Notes: a model not told the origin generated them from the letters alone. A stretch of 64,000 nt of DNA from Streptomyces flaveus (GCF_014647675.1 NZ_BMPQ01000023.1:1-64000), one strand, 5' to 3'. Shown: positions 37,185 to 46,587, counted from the first letter of the stretch. Numbers and translations: made by a program.

Positions 37185-37966
37185 GCGCTCACAACGACCG
37201 CACTCCCGTGTCTGCCGAGGACTGGGAGCCCACCCAGGTGTTCGGCTCCGCCGACGAAACCCGGGTGCTCGACCCGGCCGACGACCACTCCACCCTCCAC
37301 CTCGGCCCCACCGACGAACACGCCCCGAGCGACGAACTCGGCTCCGCCGACGCCGAGTACAGCGCCACGGTGCTGGCCAGCCACTGGATCCAGAGGCCCG
37401 AGCCGGACACCACTTTCCTCGGGCCGCCCTCTACGGGGATCCTGCCGCCGCCGCCGACGCTGCCCGACCGTGCCGAAGGCACCGTGCTGCGTTTCGGCCC
37501 GGGGGTGACAGCCGCCGTCGCGCACCGTACCCACAGGACGCTGCCCGCGGTGGCGCCGCCTCGCATACCCCCGCGCCGACGTCTGCGAAGACACGCTCTG
37601 CCCGCGCTCGTGCTGATCGCCGTCATCGCCTTCCTCGCCTGGCAGCGCCTCGGGCCCTCCGTCGCGGTGCGCACGGCGGCGGTCACGGCCCGGCCGACGG
37701 ATCTGGGCTGCGACGGGACAGCGGACATAGTCGCCCTCGTCGCCACGAACGGCCGGCCGGGCACGCTCTCCTACCGCTGGATCCGAAGTGACGGCACCGC
37801 CTCGGGCGTCCTGCGCGAAGTGGTGGTCCGAGGCCAGAGACAGGCACGTCTGCACCTGCGGTGGACCTTCCAGGGCAAGGGCCACTACACGGCAAAGGCC
37901 GAACTACAGTTCCAGTCCCCTACCCACCGCACGGTCACCACCCACTTCACGTACGACTGCCCCTGA
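37181..37966 (+). CDS. Membrane protein paired with the kinase
   Basis: 261 residues. An acidic, Thr/Ser-rich cytoplasmic part (1-145) is followed by one membrane helix (about 148-163) and an outside beta-rich domain ending HLRWTFQGKGHYTAKAELQF. That end resembles the kinase's own outer domain (TFQG-G-Y/C pattern), so the two may share a ligand or bind each other. TQVFG, TRVLD and STLHLG in the N-terminal part are possible phosphorylation sites. Translationally coupled to the kinase. Confidence 0.7.
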   Translation: MSAHNDRTPVSAEDWEPTQVFGSADETRVLDPADDHSTLHLGPTDEHAPSDELGSADAEYSATVLASHWIQRPEPDTTFLGPPSTGILPPPPTLPDRAEGTVLRFGPGVTAAVAHRTHRTLPAVAPPRIPPRRRLRRHALPALVLIAVIAFLAWQRLGPSVAVRTAAVTARPTDLGCDGTADIVALVATNGRPGTLSYRWIRSDGTASGVLREVVVRGQRQARLHLRWTFQGKGHYTAKAELQFQSPTHRTVTTHFTYDCP

Positions 37967-38109
37967 AGAGACCCGGCATGGCGCAGGTCAGCGGTCGGTC
38001 TTCGCGGGTGACGGCGATGCCGTGGCGGCCGGTGGCGTCGACGGCGTCGGGGATCGGCGGACTCGATGGGGATCAGCTGACCGGGCATCACGGCGCCCTT
38101 GCCGGATTC

Positions 38110-38345
38110 GCGCATCCACCCGGTCCAGCCTCACCGTGCCGTTCTCCGTCACCAACACCGGCAACGAGATCGCCCGCGGCTTCAGCGTGAAGATGTGGGC
38201 GACGTACGGAGACGTACGTGACCTGCTCCTTCGACACCGACGTCGCGCCCGGCGGCAACGCCACCGACCTCAACGGCTCGGACAACGGCCGCGCCCCGCC
38301 CACCGAACCAGACAGCAAAGAACCCCCGGGTCATCGACCTGAGGG
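38110..38345 (+). pseudogene. Secreted-protein remnant cut at the att scar
   Basis: LTVPFSVTNTGNEIARGFSV and, in another frame, TCSFDTDVAPGGNAT read as an Ig-like outer domain. The gene is frameshifted near 38215 and stops just before the tRNA scar at 38353, so the scar marks a deletion edge. Confidence 0.4.
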
Positions 38346-38352
38346 TTTCGCA

Positions 38353-38399
38353 TGGAGCGGGTGACGAGAATCGAACTCGCGCTCTCAGCTTGGGAAGCT
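38353..38399 (-). repeat. tRNA-Gly 3'-end copy (att-like scar 3)
   Basis: 47 bases identical to 51193-51239. To the right it continues ACGGCGCTTG as scar 1 does. To the left is a hairpin-like AACCCCCGGG...CCTGAGGGTT remnant resembling the tRNA terminator. Confidence 0.85.
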
Positions 38400-38506
38400 A
38401 CGGCGCTTGAGGAGCCGGATAGCCTCTGACCTGGGCATACGTACTCTGGAGTGGCAACCGGGAGTGCACGATCGCACCGTAGTTGACCGTGGTTTACCGG
38501 TCTTAT

Positions 38507-38523
38507 GGGCACGCCATGGGCAC
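38507..38523 (+). other. Arm-type repeat right of the 38353 att copy
   Basis: Two GGGCAC units 11 bases apart, starting 108 bases right of the core, matching scar 1 in distance and phase. Confidence 0.55.
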
Positions 38524-38639
38524 GGCGCTCGGCGACGGGTAGGTGCCGCGCTGAAGTGGCCCACCTTTTGCATGGGGTCGTCCGTGCCAGGGCCGACTGC
38601 GCGGAGCCATTGCGTGTGCACATGGACAGCCGGCCCCTT

Positions 38640-38905
38640 CTGGGGCGTCGTCCGCCCCCCGCCCTCGAGGTGGAGCTTGCTGGTGAGACCGCCCCGGGAG
38701 CGTCCGAGGCCATCGTCGGGGCGGTGCTGCCGGGGAGTGTGTCCTTTCCCGGCACCCTCGTGGTCTTCTCGCGTGCCCCGGCCGCGTGCTGGTGGACCCG
38801 GCAGGTGGTGGAATCCACGGACATCATGGACCAGTCAATGCGGCCCACCGACCGTCGCGCAGCCCGGCCTTCGGCAGATGCACCTCCAGCCGGGCCCACT
38901 CTTCA
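38640..38905 (-). pseudogene. IS5-type transposase fragment
   Basis: GRIDWSMMSVDSTTCRVHQH then AAGAREK, and in another frame DGLGRSRGGLTSKLHL, are the catalytic-region blocks of an IS5-group transposase. Both ends and the frame are lost. It lies 240 bases from att scar 3. The rest of 38400-38990 is empty. Confidence 0.55.
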
Positions 38906-38992
38906 TTCACCAGATCTCCCAGGGTCGCCCTCGGCCCGAGCTCAGCTGCCGATTCGGCGGGGATCGGCTTGACGCTTGAGCTTGTGTCGGGG

Positions 38993-39030
38993 AACCGATC
39001 GGTTTACTCTTCTGGAAACCGATCGGTTTC
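38993..39030 (+). promoter_or_regulatory. Paired TetR-type operators
   Basis: AACCGATCGGTT at 38993-39004 and the perfect 16-bp palindrome GAAACCGATCGGTTTC at 39015-39030, centres 24 bases apart, directly upstream of the SDR gene. The same pair occurs at 50360-50396. Confidence 0.7.
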
Positions 39031-39049
39031 TCATTCTTCGGGGAGCGTC

Positions 39050-39751
39050 ATGACTGTTTTGAAGGGCGCGAACGTCTTCGTCACAGGCGGCAGCCGAGGC
39101 ACAGGCAAGGCGCTGGTGGAGGAGCTGTACGCGCGCGGTGCCGGCAAGGTGTACGCCACGGCCCGCGATCCGCGCAGCGTGACGCACCCGGACGCGGTGC
39201 CGGTGGCGCTGGAGGTCACCGACCCGGCCTCCGTGGCGGCCGCCGCCGCACAGGCGGAAGATGTCACCGTACTGATCAACAATGCCGGTGCCGCGGTCGG
39301 GGCGCCCTTCCTCGACTCCCCGGTCGACGACGTACGCCGGGAGTTCGAGACCAACTTCTACGGCCCCCTGCTGCTCACCCGGGCCTTCGTGCCGGTCATC
39401 GAACGCAACGGCGGCGGCCACCTCCTCACCATGCACTCCGTGCTCTCCTGGCTGGCCCTCGGCGGCTCCTACAGTGCCTCCAAGGCTGCCCTGTGGTCGC
39501 AGACCAACTCCCTGCGCCTGGAACTGCAGCCGCGCGGCATCGCCGTCACCGGACTGCACGTCGGCTACGCCGACACGGACTTGGCGGCCGACGTCGACGC
39601 ACCCAAGTCCGACCCACGTGACGTCGCCTCCCTCGCCCTCGATGGCGTCGAGACGGGCGCGTACGAGGTACTCGCCGACGACATCTCGCGCCAGGTCAAG
39701 GCGGGCCTGGCCGGCGACCTGGCGGGACTGTACGCCCAGCTGTCGAAGTAA
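39050..39751 (+). CDS. SDR family oxidoreductase
   Basis: 233 residues. TGGSRGTGK at 13-21 binds NAD(P), NNAG is at 77-80, and the catalytic set is Ser 130, Tyr 141 and Lys 145 (YSASK). GGGGAG precedes the ATG. It leads an SDR/hydrolase pair under two TetR-type operators, so it is probably induced by a hydrophobic or toxic compound. Substrate unknown. Confidence 0.88.
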   Translation: MTVLKGANVFVTGGSRGTGKALVEELYARGAGKVYATARDPRSVTHPDAVPVALEVTDPASVAAAAAQAEDVTVLINNAGAAVGAPFLDSPVDDVRREFETNFYGPLLLTRAFVPVIERNGGGHLLTMHSVLSWLALGGSYSASKAALWSQTNSLRLELQPRGIAVTGLHVGYADTDLAADVDAPKSDPRDVASLALDGVETGAYEVLADDISRQVKAGLAGDLAGLYAQLSK

Positions 39752-39778
39752 CCCCTTCACACCCAAGGAGTCGGCGAG

Positions 39779-40657
39779 ATGCCCAGCCACGAGTCACGTC
39801 CCACGATTCACATTCCGGGAACCACCAGCCACACCCTCGCCCCGCGTGCGGGGCTTGACGGCCGCGAGGGAACCCTGCGCTACCTCAAGGCGGGCACCGG
39901 CGCCCCCCTGGTCCTGCTGCACACCGTGCGAACCCAGGCCGAACACTTCCGCCACCTCATCCCCCTGGTCTCGAATCAGTACACGGTGTACGCCCTCGAC
40001 CTGCCCGGGATGGGCTACTCCGAGATCGTGCCCGGCGCCTCGTACGACGAGCCGGCGATGCGCGCGGGCGTCAAGCGGCTCCTCACCGAACTCGACCTGA
40101 ATGACGTGACGTTGGTCGGGGAGTCCATGGGGGCGGTGCTCGCCCTGACCACGGCGGCCGATCTGCCGGAGCGAGTACGGCGCGTCGTCGCGGTGAACAC
40201 CTACGACTTCCGCGGCGGGATCGCCCGGTCCAGTCTCCTGGCCCGTGTGGTCGTCAGCGGTGTCCTCGCCCCGGGGGTGGGTCCGGTGGTCGCCGGGGTG
40301 GAGCCCAGGGCCGCCCTCAGCAAGATCCTGCAGGGCGGCCTCGGCGACAAGAGCGCGCTGCGGGAGGACTACCTGGACGAACTCCTCCAGGTGGGCAGCC
40401 GCCCCGGCTACCCGAACGTCGCCCGGGCCGTGTACCAGAGCCTGCCCAGCCTCATCGCCGCCCGCTCGCACTACCCCGAGATCAAGGCCCCCATCCACCT
40501 CGTCTACGGGGAGAAGGACTGGTCCCGGCCCTCGGACCGCGAGGCCAACAAGGAACTGCTGCCTGCCGCCGACTTCACACAGGTGCCGGGAGTGGGCCAC
40601 TTCATCGCTCTGGAGAGGCCCGACCTGCTGGCCGACCTGCTGAACGCGGCGGCCTGA
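39779..40657 (+). CDS. Alpha/beta hydrolase
   Basis: 292 residues. Nucleophile Ser 117 in GESMGA, acid Asp 247 in GEKDWS, and His 274 in GVGHF form the triad; the oxyanion region is LLHTVRT. AAGGAG precedes the ATG, 27 bases after the SDR gene. A strong terminator follows. It is likely an esterase or C-C hydrolase in the same pathway as the SDR. Confidence 0.87.
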   Translation: MPSHESRPTIHIPGTTSHTLAPRAGLDGREGTLRYLKAGTGAPLVLLHTVRTQAEHFRHLIPLVSNQYTVYALDLPGMGYSEIVPGASYDEPAMRAGVKRLLTELDLNDVTLVGESMGAVLALTTAADLPERVRRVVAVNTYDFRGGIARSSLLARVVVSGVLAPGVGPVVAGVEPRAALSKILQGGLGDKSALREDYLDELLQVGSRPGYPNVARAVYQSLPSLIAARSHYPEIKAPIHLVYGEKDWSRPSDREANKELLPAADFTQVPGVGHFIALERPDLLADLLNAAA

Positions 40658-40736
40658 CCGCCGACGTCCTGGCGCGCAAACGAGCAGGACATGACCGGGG
40701 CCCCTGCCGGGCCGGGTGACAGCCGGTCCGGCTTAC

Positions 40737-40768
40737 CGACCCTCGGTGGCTGTCGCCACCGAGGGTCG
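40737..40768 (+). terminator. Strong hairpin terminator
   Basis: A perfect 14-bp stem, CGACCCTCGGTGGC with GCCACCGAGGGTCG, and a 4-base loop, 80 bases after the hydrolase stop. Confidence 0.75.
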
Positions 40769-40860
40769 CTGCCCGACTCGGGGCAGCCCACTGCTGACCA
40801 CCGGTACTCCCCGGACAAAGCCACGGCATTATTCCGTTGGTGATCAGAAAGGAGTCGGCA

Positions 40861-41268
40861 ATGCCCGTCGTCGACATCACGGTCAGGCGCGGCCGGAGCC
40901 GCAGCGTCCTCCGGGCGATCGCTGACGGCGTGCATCAGGCACTCGTCGATCAGTTCGGCATCCCGGTCGAAGACCGGTTTCAGGTCATCCATCAGAAGGA
41001 GCCGCACGAGTTCATCTACAGCCCGGACTTTCTTGGCGGTCCGCGGACCGAAGACTTCGTGCTGATCCGCATCGTCGTCGGCAAAGACCGCCCCGTGGAG
41101 CGCAAGCACGCCCTCTATCGCACTATTGCCGAGAACCTCACCCTACGGGCAGGCATCGATGCAGAAGACGTCTTCATCCTGCTCGACTCGGTCACGGTCT
41201 CCGACCTGTCTGCAGCCGGTGGCCGCCCGTTCAATCCTCCGCACCTGGTCACAAACGAAGAGCAGTGA
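40861..41268 (+). CDS. Tautomerase family protein
   Basis: 135 residues. MPVVDITVRRGRS gives the N-terminal Pro that acts as catalytic base once Met is removed; the long form (over 120 residues) fits the Tautomerase_2 or cis-CaaD-like group. AAGGAG precedes the ATG. It lies downstream of a terminator, so it has its own promoter or reads through. A role in isomerising keto-enol intermediates is likely. Confidence 0.83.
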   Translation: MPVVDITVRRGRSRSVLRAIADGVHQALVDQFGIPVEDRFQVIHQKEPHEFIYSPDFLGGPRTEDFVLIRIVVGKDRPVERKHALYRTIAENLTLRAGIDAEDVFILLDSVTVSDLSAAGGRPFNPPHLVTNEEQ

Positions 41269-41280
41269 CCCTCTGGGGCG

Positions 41281-41420
41281 ACCGTCTCGCTTCCGCAGCT
41301 CGTGGGCCGGGAACGCGCCTTGGACCTGATCCTCACCAGCAAGGAGGTCACGGGCTCCGAAGCGGTGTCGATGGGCCTCGCCCTGAGCGCGCACCTGGCC
41401 GCCGAAGTGCCCATCGCCGG
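41281..41420 (+). pseudogene. Enoyl-CoA hydratase fragment
   Basis: LPQLVGRERALDLILTSKEV then TGSEAVSMGLA is the helix region of a crotonase. Only about 45 residues remain, beginning right after the tautomerase. Confidence 0.55.
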
Positions 41421-41608
41421 AGCGGAATCTGGAACTGGCAGCCCTCGGCCAGGCGGCCTGCATCCGAGAGGCGATCTTCCCGTAGAAGCCTCGAAGGGAA
41501 GCCGCGCCGAGGCACCAGCGCATGCTCGGTTTCCATGGGCTAGTGGTCGTGGCCCGTCAGGGCCGGTGCCGGACGGGTCGGCACCGGCACCAGGCAGGCA
41601 TCGAGGTG

Positions 41609-41773
41609 GTCGAGGGCGAACTGCTCAACCGCAGGCGATGGCGGACACGGCTGGAGTTGTCCACCGCCCTGTTCGAGTACCTCGAGATCTTCCACAACCG
41701 GCAACGCAGACACGCCGCGCTGGGCATGCTCAGCCTGGTGGAGTACGAGCTACGCACAGCACCTGTAGCGTGA
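41609..41773 (+). pseudogene. IS3-type transposase, C-terminal fragment
   Basis: ELLNRRRWRTRLELSTALFE followed by YLEIFHNRQRRHAALGML is the end of an IS3 OrfB. The catalytic DDE core before it is gone. Confidence 0.6.
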
Positions 41774-41832
41774 AACCCAGTAACGCGACTCCGCGCAAGC
41801 CGGGACAGTCCTGAGTCTCAGGCCAACCCGGA

Positions 41833-41914
41833 ACGGTTCGATGGACTCACCAGCTTCGGACTGGACGCTCGCGTAGGTGTGTCGGAGCACGTGGAGCATG
41901 TCCCGCCGGGAGTG
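41833..41914 (-). pseudogene. Tyrosine integrase fragment
   Basis: MLHVLRHTYASVQSEAGESI carries the HxxR box of a phage-type integrase. Only about 25 residues survive. It may derive from the integrase of the element now bounded by scars 3 and the tRNA. Confidence 0.5.
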
Positions 41915-41994
41915 CCCGCAGACGGGTTGACGCCGGGTGCGGCCGCCCGACTGCGCAGGTCGACGAGGCGCCATCCTCACGGCCGGTCCAGGGC

Positions 41995-43584
41995 TCAGCC
42001 CGGATGCTGTCGCTCCTCGCTGGGGCCGCCGGGTTCGGCCGCCGTACGGGGGTGGTCCGGGGTTCGCTCCAGAGTGGTCGTGGTGTCGGGAGGTGCGGGC
42101 TGCCGGAGCTTCTTGCGGAGGCTGAGGAGGGGCACGGCGACCGCGAAGACGACCACGAAGGCGAGCAGCGTGGCGGAGACGGGGCGGCCCAGGAAGCCGG
42201 TCACGTCGCCGTCGAACATCCGCATCGAGCGCCGGAAGTCCGTCTCCAGCAGGTTGCCGAGCACGAAGGCGAGGACGAGCGGGCCGGGTGGCAGTCCGAC
42301 CTTCTTCATCAGGTAGCCGACGACGCCGAGCACGACCACGGCGAGCATGTCGAACATGCTGGAGCGGATCGTGTAGACGCCGATCATGGTGATGAGCACG
42401 GTCAGCGGCGCCAGGACGCTGGCCCGGACGCGCAGCACGCGGACGAACAGCCCGATCAGCGGCATGCTGAGGATGATCAGGAACAGGTTCCCGATGTACA
42501 TGGAGTCGATGACGCCCCAGAACACCTCGGGATGTTCGTCGATCATCTGCGGGCCCGGGGTCACGCCCGCCAGCAGCAGGGCGCCGAACATGACGGCCAT
42601 GGTCGCGTTGGCCGGGATGCCGAGGGTGAGCAGCGGGATGAACGAGGAGGTGGCGGCGGTGTTGTTGGCCGCCTCCGGACCCGCGACCCCCTCGATCGCG
42701 CCCTTGCCGAACCGCTCGGGCGTCCTGGAGGAGCGTTTCTCGACCGTGTACGCGACCATCGAGGACATCGTGGCGCCGCCGCCGGGAAGAATGCCGAGGA
42801 GGAAGCCCACCACCGTCCCCCGGGCGATCGCCCACCTCGACTGCAGGAACTCCGCCCGGCTGGGCCGGGCCCGGCCGACGCGGGGCTCCGGCGGGGCGCC
42901 TTGGCGGAGGCGTTCGAGGCTGTGCAGGATCTCGCCGATGCCGAACAGGCCCATGGCGAGGATGACGAAGTCGAGCCCGTCGGCGAGTTGGTCGCTGCCG
43001 AACGTGTAGCGAGCGCTGCCCAGGAGCGGGTCGCGGCCCACGGTGGCGAGCAGCAGCCCGATGCTGCCCGCAAGGAGGCTGCGGCGCAGGGATCCGGTGC
43101 TCAGGGTGGAGATCATCAGGATGCCGAGCAGCGCGAGCGCGGCGTACTCCGGCGGGCCGAAGGCCAGAGCCCAGCCCGCCACCAACGGGGCCGCCACGGT
43201 CAGTCCGACGATGCCTACGGTGCCGCCGATGAAGGAGCCGATCGCGGCGATGCCGAGCGCGGATCCGGCCCGGCCCGTGCGGGCCATCTCGTAGCCGTCG
43301 ATGGCGGTCACCACCGTCGAGGCCTCTCCGGGCAGGCGGAGCAGCACCGAGGTGACCGTGCCGCCGTACTGGGCGCCGTAGAAGATGCCGGCGAGCAGGA
43401 TGATCGCCGAGGCCGGTTCGAGGGTGTACGTGACCGGCAGCAGGATGGCGATGGTGGCGGCCGGGCCGAGGCCGGGCAGCACGCCGACCAGCATGCCGAG
43501 AGTCACCCCGATCAGGCAGTACAGCAGGTTCTGCGGCTCGAAGACCACGCCGAAGCCGTCCAGAGCGGGAGTGAGGAAGTCCAT
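41995..43584 (-). CDS. tctA: Tripartite tricarboxylate transporter, large membrane subunit TctA
   Basis: 529 residues with about 12 helices. Family blocks: GVTLGMLVGVLPGLGPAATI, FYGAQYGGTVTSVLLRLPGE and GLLPGGGATMSS-like LLGILPGGGATMSSM. It forms the channel with TctB and receives substrate from TctC. The operon context points to an aldarate (glucarate/galactarate) or related dicarboxylate. Confidence 0.93.
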   Translation of the reverse strand: MDFLTPALDGFGVVFEPQNLLYCLIGVTLGMLVGVLPGLGPAATIAILLPVTYTLEPASAIILLAGIFYGAQYGGTVTSVLLRLPGEASTVVTAIDGYEMARTGRAGSALGIAAIGSFIGGTVGIVGLTVAAPLVAGWALAFGPPEYAALALLGILMISTLSTGSLRRSLLAGSIGLLLATVGRDPLLGSARYTFGSDQLADGLDFVILAMGLFGIGEILHSLERLRQGAPPEPRVGRARPSRAEFLQSRWAIARGTVVGFLLGILPGGGATMSSMVAYTVEKRSSRTPERFGKGAIEGVAGPEAANNTAATSSFIPLLTLGIPANATMAVMFGALLLAGVTPGPQMIDEHPEVFWGVIDSMYIGNLFLIILSMPLIGLFVRVLRVRASVLAPLTVLITMIGVYTIRSSMFDMLAVVVLGVVGYLMKKVGLPPGPLVLAFVLGNLLETDFRRSMRMFDGDVTGFLGRPVSATLLAFVVVFAVAVPLLSLRKKLRQPAPPDTTTTLERTPDHPRTAAEPGGPSEERQHPG

Positions 43585-43608
43585 CGGATTCTCACAGGTG
43601 TCGAGGGA

Positions 43609-44046
43609 TCAGAACGCGACGAGATGAGGCAGCGAGACGCCCAGCGCGACGATGAAGAGCAGATACGACGCTGCACACGCGGCCACTGCCACGGCCAGGC
43701 TGAGCCGCCAGCTGTCCCGGCCGAAGCCGCGCATCCACAGCACCAGCAGCAGCACCGTCATGACCTCGAAGCCCACCCGTTCGATGAGCAGGGTGTACGC
43801 GACCAGCGACAGGGCGCCCAGGGCCACCACGGCGGTTTGCCTGCTGAACGGCTCCTGCTCGGTGTCCGCGCCGGGATTGAGGAGCAGCGAGGCGGACAGC
43901 GTCACCATGGTGAGGCTCACGATCAGGGGCCACAGTCCGGGGCCGGGGTCCGCAGGCGAACCCAGCCCCATCGATACGGCCGCCAGGGCAGCAAGGGCGC
44001 CGATGCCGAGCGGCACCAGCGCCCCCAGCCGTGCCTGGGTCCTCAT
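43609..44046 (-). CDS. tctB: Tripartite tricarboxylate transporter, small subunit TctB
   Basis: 145 residues with four membrane helices, including DPGPGLWPLIVSLTMVTLSA as in other TctB proteins. It starts 2 bases after the TctC stop and ends 24 bases before tctA. Confidence 0.85.
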   Translation of the reverse strand: MRTQARLGALVPLGIGALAALAAVSMGLGSPADPGPGLWPLIVSLTMVTLSASLLLNPGADTEQEPFSRQTAVVALGALSLVAYTLLIERVGFEVMTVLLLVLWMRGFGRDSWRLSLAVAVAACAASYLLFIVALGVSLPHLVAF

Positions 44047-44048
44047 GG

Positions 44049-45065
44049 TCAGCCCTCGGTCTTCAAGTCGAGACCGAACTCGTCGATGAGCTCGCCGTAG
44101 CGCTTCTTGGCGGTCTCGACCTGCTTGACGACGGCGTCCGGCGAGGCCTCCCAGCGGCCGATGTAGTTGTTCTCCAGGAACTTGCCGTACTCCGGGTCCT
44201 TGAAGGCCTTCTTCACCGCCGCTCGCAGCTCGGAGACGACGTTGTCCGGCAGTCCTGCCGGACCGGCGACCCAGCGGCGCTGGTCCACGACGACATCGTG
44301 GCCGGACTCGACAGCGGTGGGCACGTCGGGCAGGAAGTCGATGCGCTCCTTGGCGAAAACCGCCAGTGGCCGCAGCTTTTCGGACGTGAGATGGGGAGCG
44401 GCCTCGGCCACGTGGACGGCGCCGACGTCCACCTGGCTGCCCAGCAGCGCGGTCACAGTGGGCGCGCCGCCGTCGAACGGGATGCCGCCGGCTTTGACGC
44501 CGGCGTCGCCGAAGAGGAGGGCCTGGGCCAGCTCGCTGCCGGTGCCGGCGCCTGTGGTGCCGTACTTGACCGACTTCTTCGCGAGCAGGTCGTCGAGGGT
44601 CTCGATGTCCGACTTCGCCGGGACGACGAGGACGTAGTCCTCCACGGTCAGCCCGGAGATGACGTCCATGTCGGACATCTTGATTGGGTCATCGTCGACG
44701 ACGGTGTGCGGGCCGATCGACATGAGCGACTGGGAGAGCATGACCAGGCTGTAGCCGTCGGGCTTGCGGCCGAGGACCTCCTTGCCGCCCACGGCGCCGT
44801 TGGCGCCGGGCTTGTTCTCCACCACAACGGACTGTCCCAGGGGGTCCTCCAACGCCTTGGCGGCGGCGCGCGATATCAGGTCGGTGCTGCCGCCCGGGTC
44901 GGAAGGCACGGTCCACTCCACGGTCTTGGTGGGATAGTTCTCGGCGGCTTCGCCGCTTCCCCCGCCGCCCTGGACCCCTCCGCACGAGGTGAGGGTGAGA
45001 AGCGCAGCGGCGCAGACAGCCGCGCCGGCGAGGTGCCGGCCCTGGCGCAGTCGGGCCTGGAACAT
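44049..45065 (-). CDS. tctC: Tripartite tricarboxylate transporter, binding protein TctC
   Basis: 338 residues. Lipobox LTSC (Cys 28) anchors it outside the membrane. YPTKTVEWTVPSDPGGSTDL and VENKPGANGAVGG are the conserved ligand-loop regions of the TctC/Bug family. AAGGAG precedes the ATG at 45065. Confidence 0.92.
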   Translation of the reverse strand: MFQARLRQGRHLAGAAVCAAALLTLTSCGGVQGGGGSGEAAENYPTKTVEWTVPSDPGGSTDLISRAAAKALEDPLGQSVVVENKPGANGAVGGKEVLGRKPDGYSLVMLSQSLMSIGPHTVVDDDPIKMSDMDVISGLTVEDYVLVVPAKSDIETLDDLLAKKSVKYGTTGAGTGSELAQALLFGDAGVKAGGIPFDGGAPTVTALLGSQVDVGAVHVAEAAPHLTSEKLRPLAVFAKERIDFLPDVPTAVESGHDVVVDQRRWVAGPAGLPDNVVSELRAAVKKAFKDPEYGKFLENNYIGRWEASPDAVVKQVETAKKRYGELIDEFGLDLKTEG

Positions 45066-45105
45066 GATTGTTCTCCTTCATGGATGAGGTTCTGGCCAGC
45101 CGGGG

Positions 45106-45506
45106 TCACCACCGCGGGAGCGGTGGCTGCGTCCAGTCGGGGTGCTTGCGCCGCATGGCCGCGACGTCGTCGCGGTCGTGGCACTGCGGCATCCGGTCGA
45201 ACCGTTCGTGCGGGCGGGCCGGCGCATCCCGGGCGGGTTCGACGCAGGGCCCGGGGTGTCGGTGACCTCCGGGCCGCCGTCGGTGAAGGTGTCAGCCAGG
45301 GCGCGGACGGCGGCGATCTCCTCGTCGGGGTGGTCGCGGGTGCCGTAGGTCTCACCGGTGCCGGCGACGCCGTCGGAGGTCTCTGTCTCGACGATGCTGC
45401 GGGGTGTGTACGGCTGATGCACACCGAGGATGTTGAGCGGCGGCGAGCCACTGATGAGGATGGGGGTGACGGTCACTTTGACGGTGCGAGGCGCGCTGCT
45501 GAGCAC
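45106..45506 (-). pseudogene. Glucarate dehydratase, internally deleted
   Basis: The first 75 residues (VTPILISGSPPLNILGVHQP, IVETETSDGVAGTGETYG) are the N-terminus of a mandelate-racemase-type glucarate dehydratase. The last part, in another frame, reads QCHDRDDVAAMRRKHPDWTQ and PPLPRW, the end of the same protein. The metal-binding barrel of more than 300 residues is deleted. Located between kdgD and tctC. Confidence 0.7.
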
Positions 45507-45515
45507 GACGTTCCC

Positions 45516-46469
45516 TCACTTGCCCGTTGCGAGCGCCAGGCCGGTGTGCAGGAGGGCCTCGAGCTGCCCCAGGTGGTCAGGGGCCGGTTCCATCAGGGGT
45601 GCGCGGACCGGGCCGACCGGGGCCCCGCGGAGCCGGGCCGCCGCCTTGACCAGGGACACCGCATAGCCCGTGCCCTGGTCGCGCAGTTCGACGAGGGGCA
45701 GGTAGAACTCCCTCAGCAGGTGTTCCATTCTTGGGTGGTCTCCGGCCCGGTGCGCCGCGTAGAAGGCACCCGCGATCTCGGGTGCGAAGGCGTGGACCGC
45801 CGAGGAGTAGGCGGGGATGCCGATGCTCGCGTACGCCCGTACCTGCATCTCGGCTGTGGCCACGCCGTTGAAGAACAGCCAGTCGCCGGGCGCCACCAGC
45901 CGCAGCCGCTGCATCTGGTCGAGGTCGCCGTGCCCGTCCTTGAGGCCGACGACGCCGTCCACCGTGGCCAGTTCCCTGACCGCGGCTGTGCTCAGCTTGA
46001 CCTGCCCGCGCTGGTAGACGATCAGGGGAAGGGGCGAGCCGCTCGCCACCGCACGAACATGGTCCACGTATCCGCACTGCGGGGCGGAGATCAGGTAGTG
46101 CGGCATGAGCAGCCCGGCGTCCGCACCGGCCCCCTCTGCGAGCCGGGCGAACTGCAGCCCCAGCGACCAGCCGTACCCGACACCGGCCACCACCGGGACC
46201 TGTCCCGCCACGACCTCGACGGCGGTGCGTACGACGGCGTGGTACTCCTCTGCGGACAGCGAGAAGAACTCACCGGTTCCGCAGGCGACGAAGACGGCAC
46301 CCGGGCCGGCGGCGAGCTGCGCGGCCAGGTGGGTGCGGAAGCCGTCGAGGTCGAGGCCGCCTTCGGCGTTGAAGGATGTCAGCGGGAAGGACAGGACACC
46401 CTGCGCCATCCCTTTGCGCAACCGATCCGCCGTCTCACGGTCACGCTCGATATCCCGAGTCGTCTCCAT
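45516..46469 (-). CDS. kdgD: 5-dehydro-4-deoxyglucarate dehydratase
   Basis: 317 residues of the DHDPS/NAL class I lyase fold. Tyr 152 in IVYQRG and Schiff-base Lys 177 in VGLKDGHG are the catalytic pair; GTGEFFSLS replaces the GTTGE loop, as in KdgD. It converts 5-keto-4-deoxyglucarate to alpha-ketoglutarate semialdehyde, the step after glucarate dehydratase. AGGTGG precedes the ATG at 46469. First gene of the operon to tctA. Confidence 0.88.
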   Translation of the reverse strand: METTRDIERDRETADRLRKGMAQGVLSFPLTSFNAEGGLDLDGFRTHLAAQLAAGPGAVFVACGTGEFFSLSAEEYHAVVRTAVEVVAGQVPVVAGVGYGWSLGLQFARLAEGAGADAGLLMPHYLISAPQCGYVDHVRAVASGSPLPLIVYQRGQVKLSTAAVRELATVDGVVGLKDGHGDLDQMQRLRLVAPGDWLFFNGVATAEMQVRAYASIGIPAYSSAVHAFAPEIAGAFYAAHRAGDHPRMEHLLREFYLPLVELRDQGTGYAVSLVKAAARLRGAPVGPVRAPLMEPAPDHLGQLEALLHTGLALATGK

Positions 46470-46480
46470 GCGCGCCACCT

Positions 46481-46496
46481 GTCTCCATATGTAGAC
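46481..46496 (-). promoter_or_regulatory. Candidate IclR operator
   Basis: GTCTCCATATGTAGAC, a 16-bp palindrome with one mismatched pair, lies 12 bases before the kdgD start and 92 bases before the divergent IclR gene. Confidence 0.55.
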
Positions 46497-46587
46497 AGCC
46501 GTCTCGTGATGGAGAGCATGGCTACATGGCTGATAACCGTCAAGCATCGGTGCAAGAATTCTTCGAGTGCGTTCGGAAGGGGTAGCG

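Noticed and set aside
38353..38399. Scars as simple transposon duplications
   Set aside because: Target-site repeats of insertion sequences are 2-14 bases; 47 bases ending exactly at a tRNA 3' end fit integrase crossover instead.
42004..44100. 698-codon plus-strand open frame
   Set aside because: Antisense to tctA/tctB, rich in Gln/Glu/His/Asp from codon mirroring; no family features.
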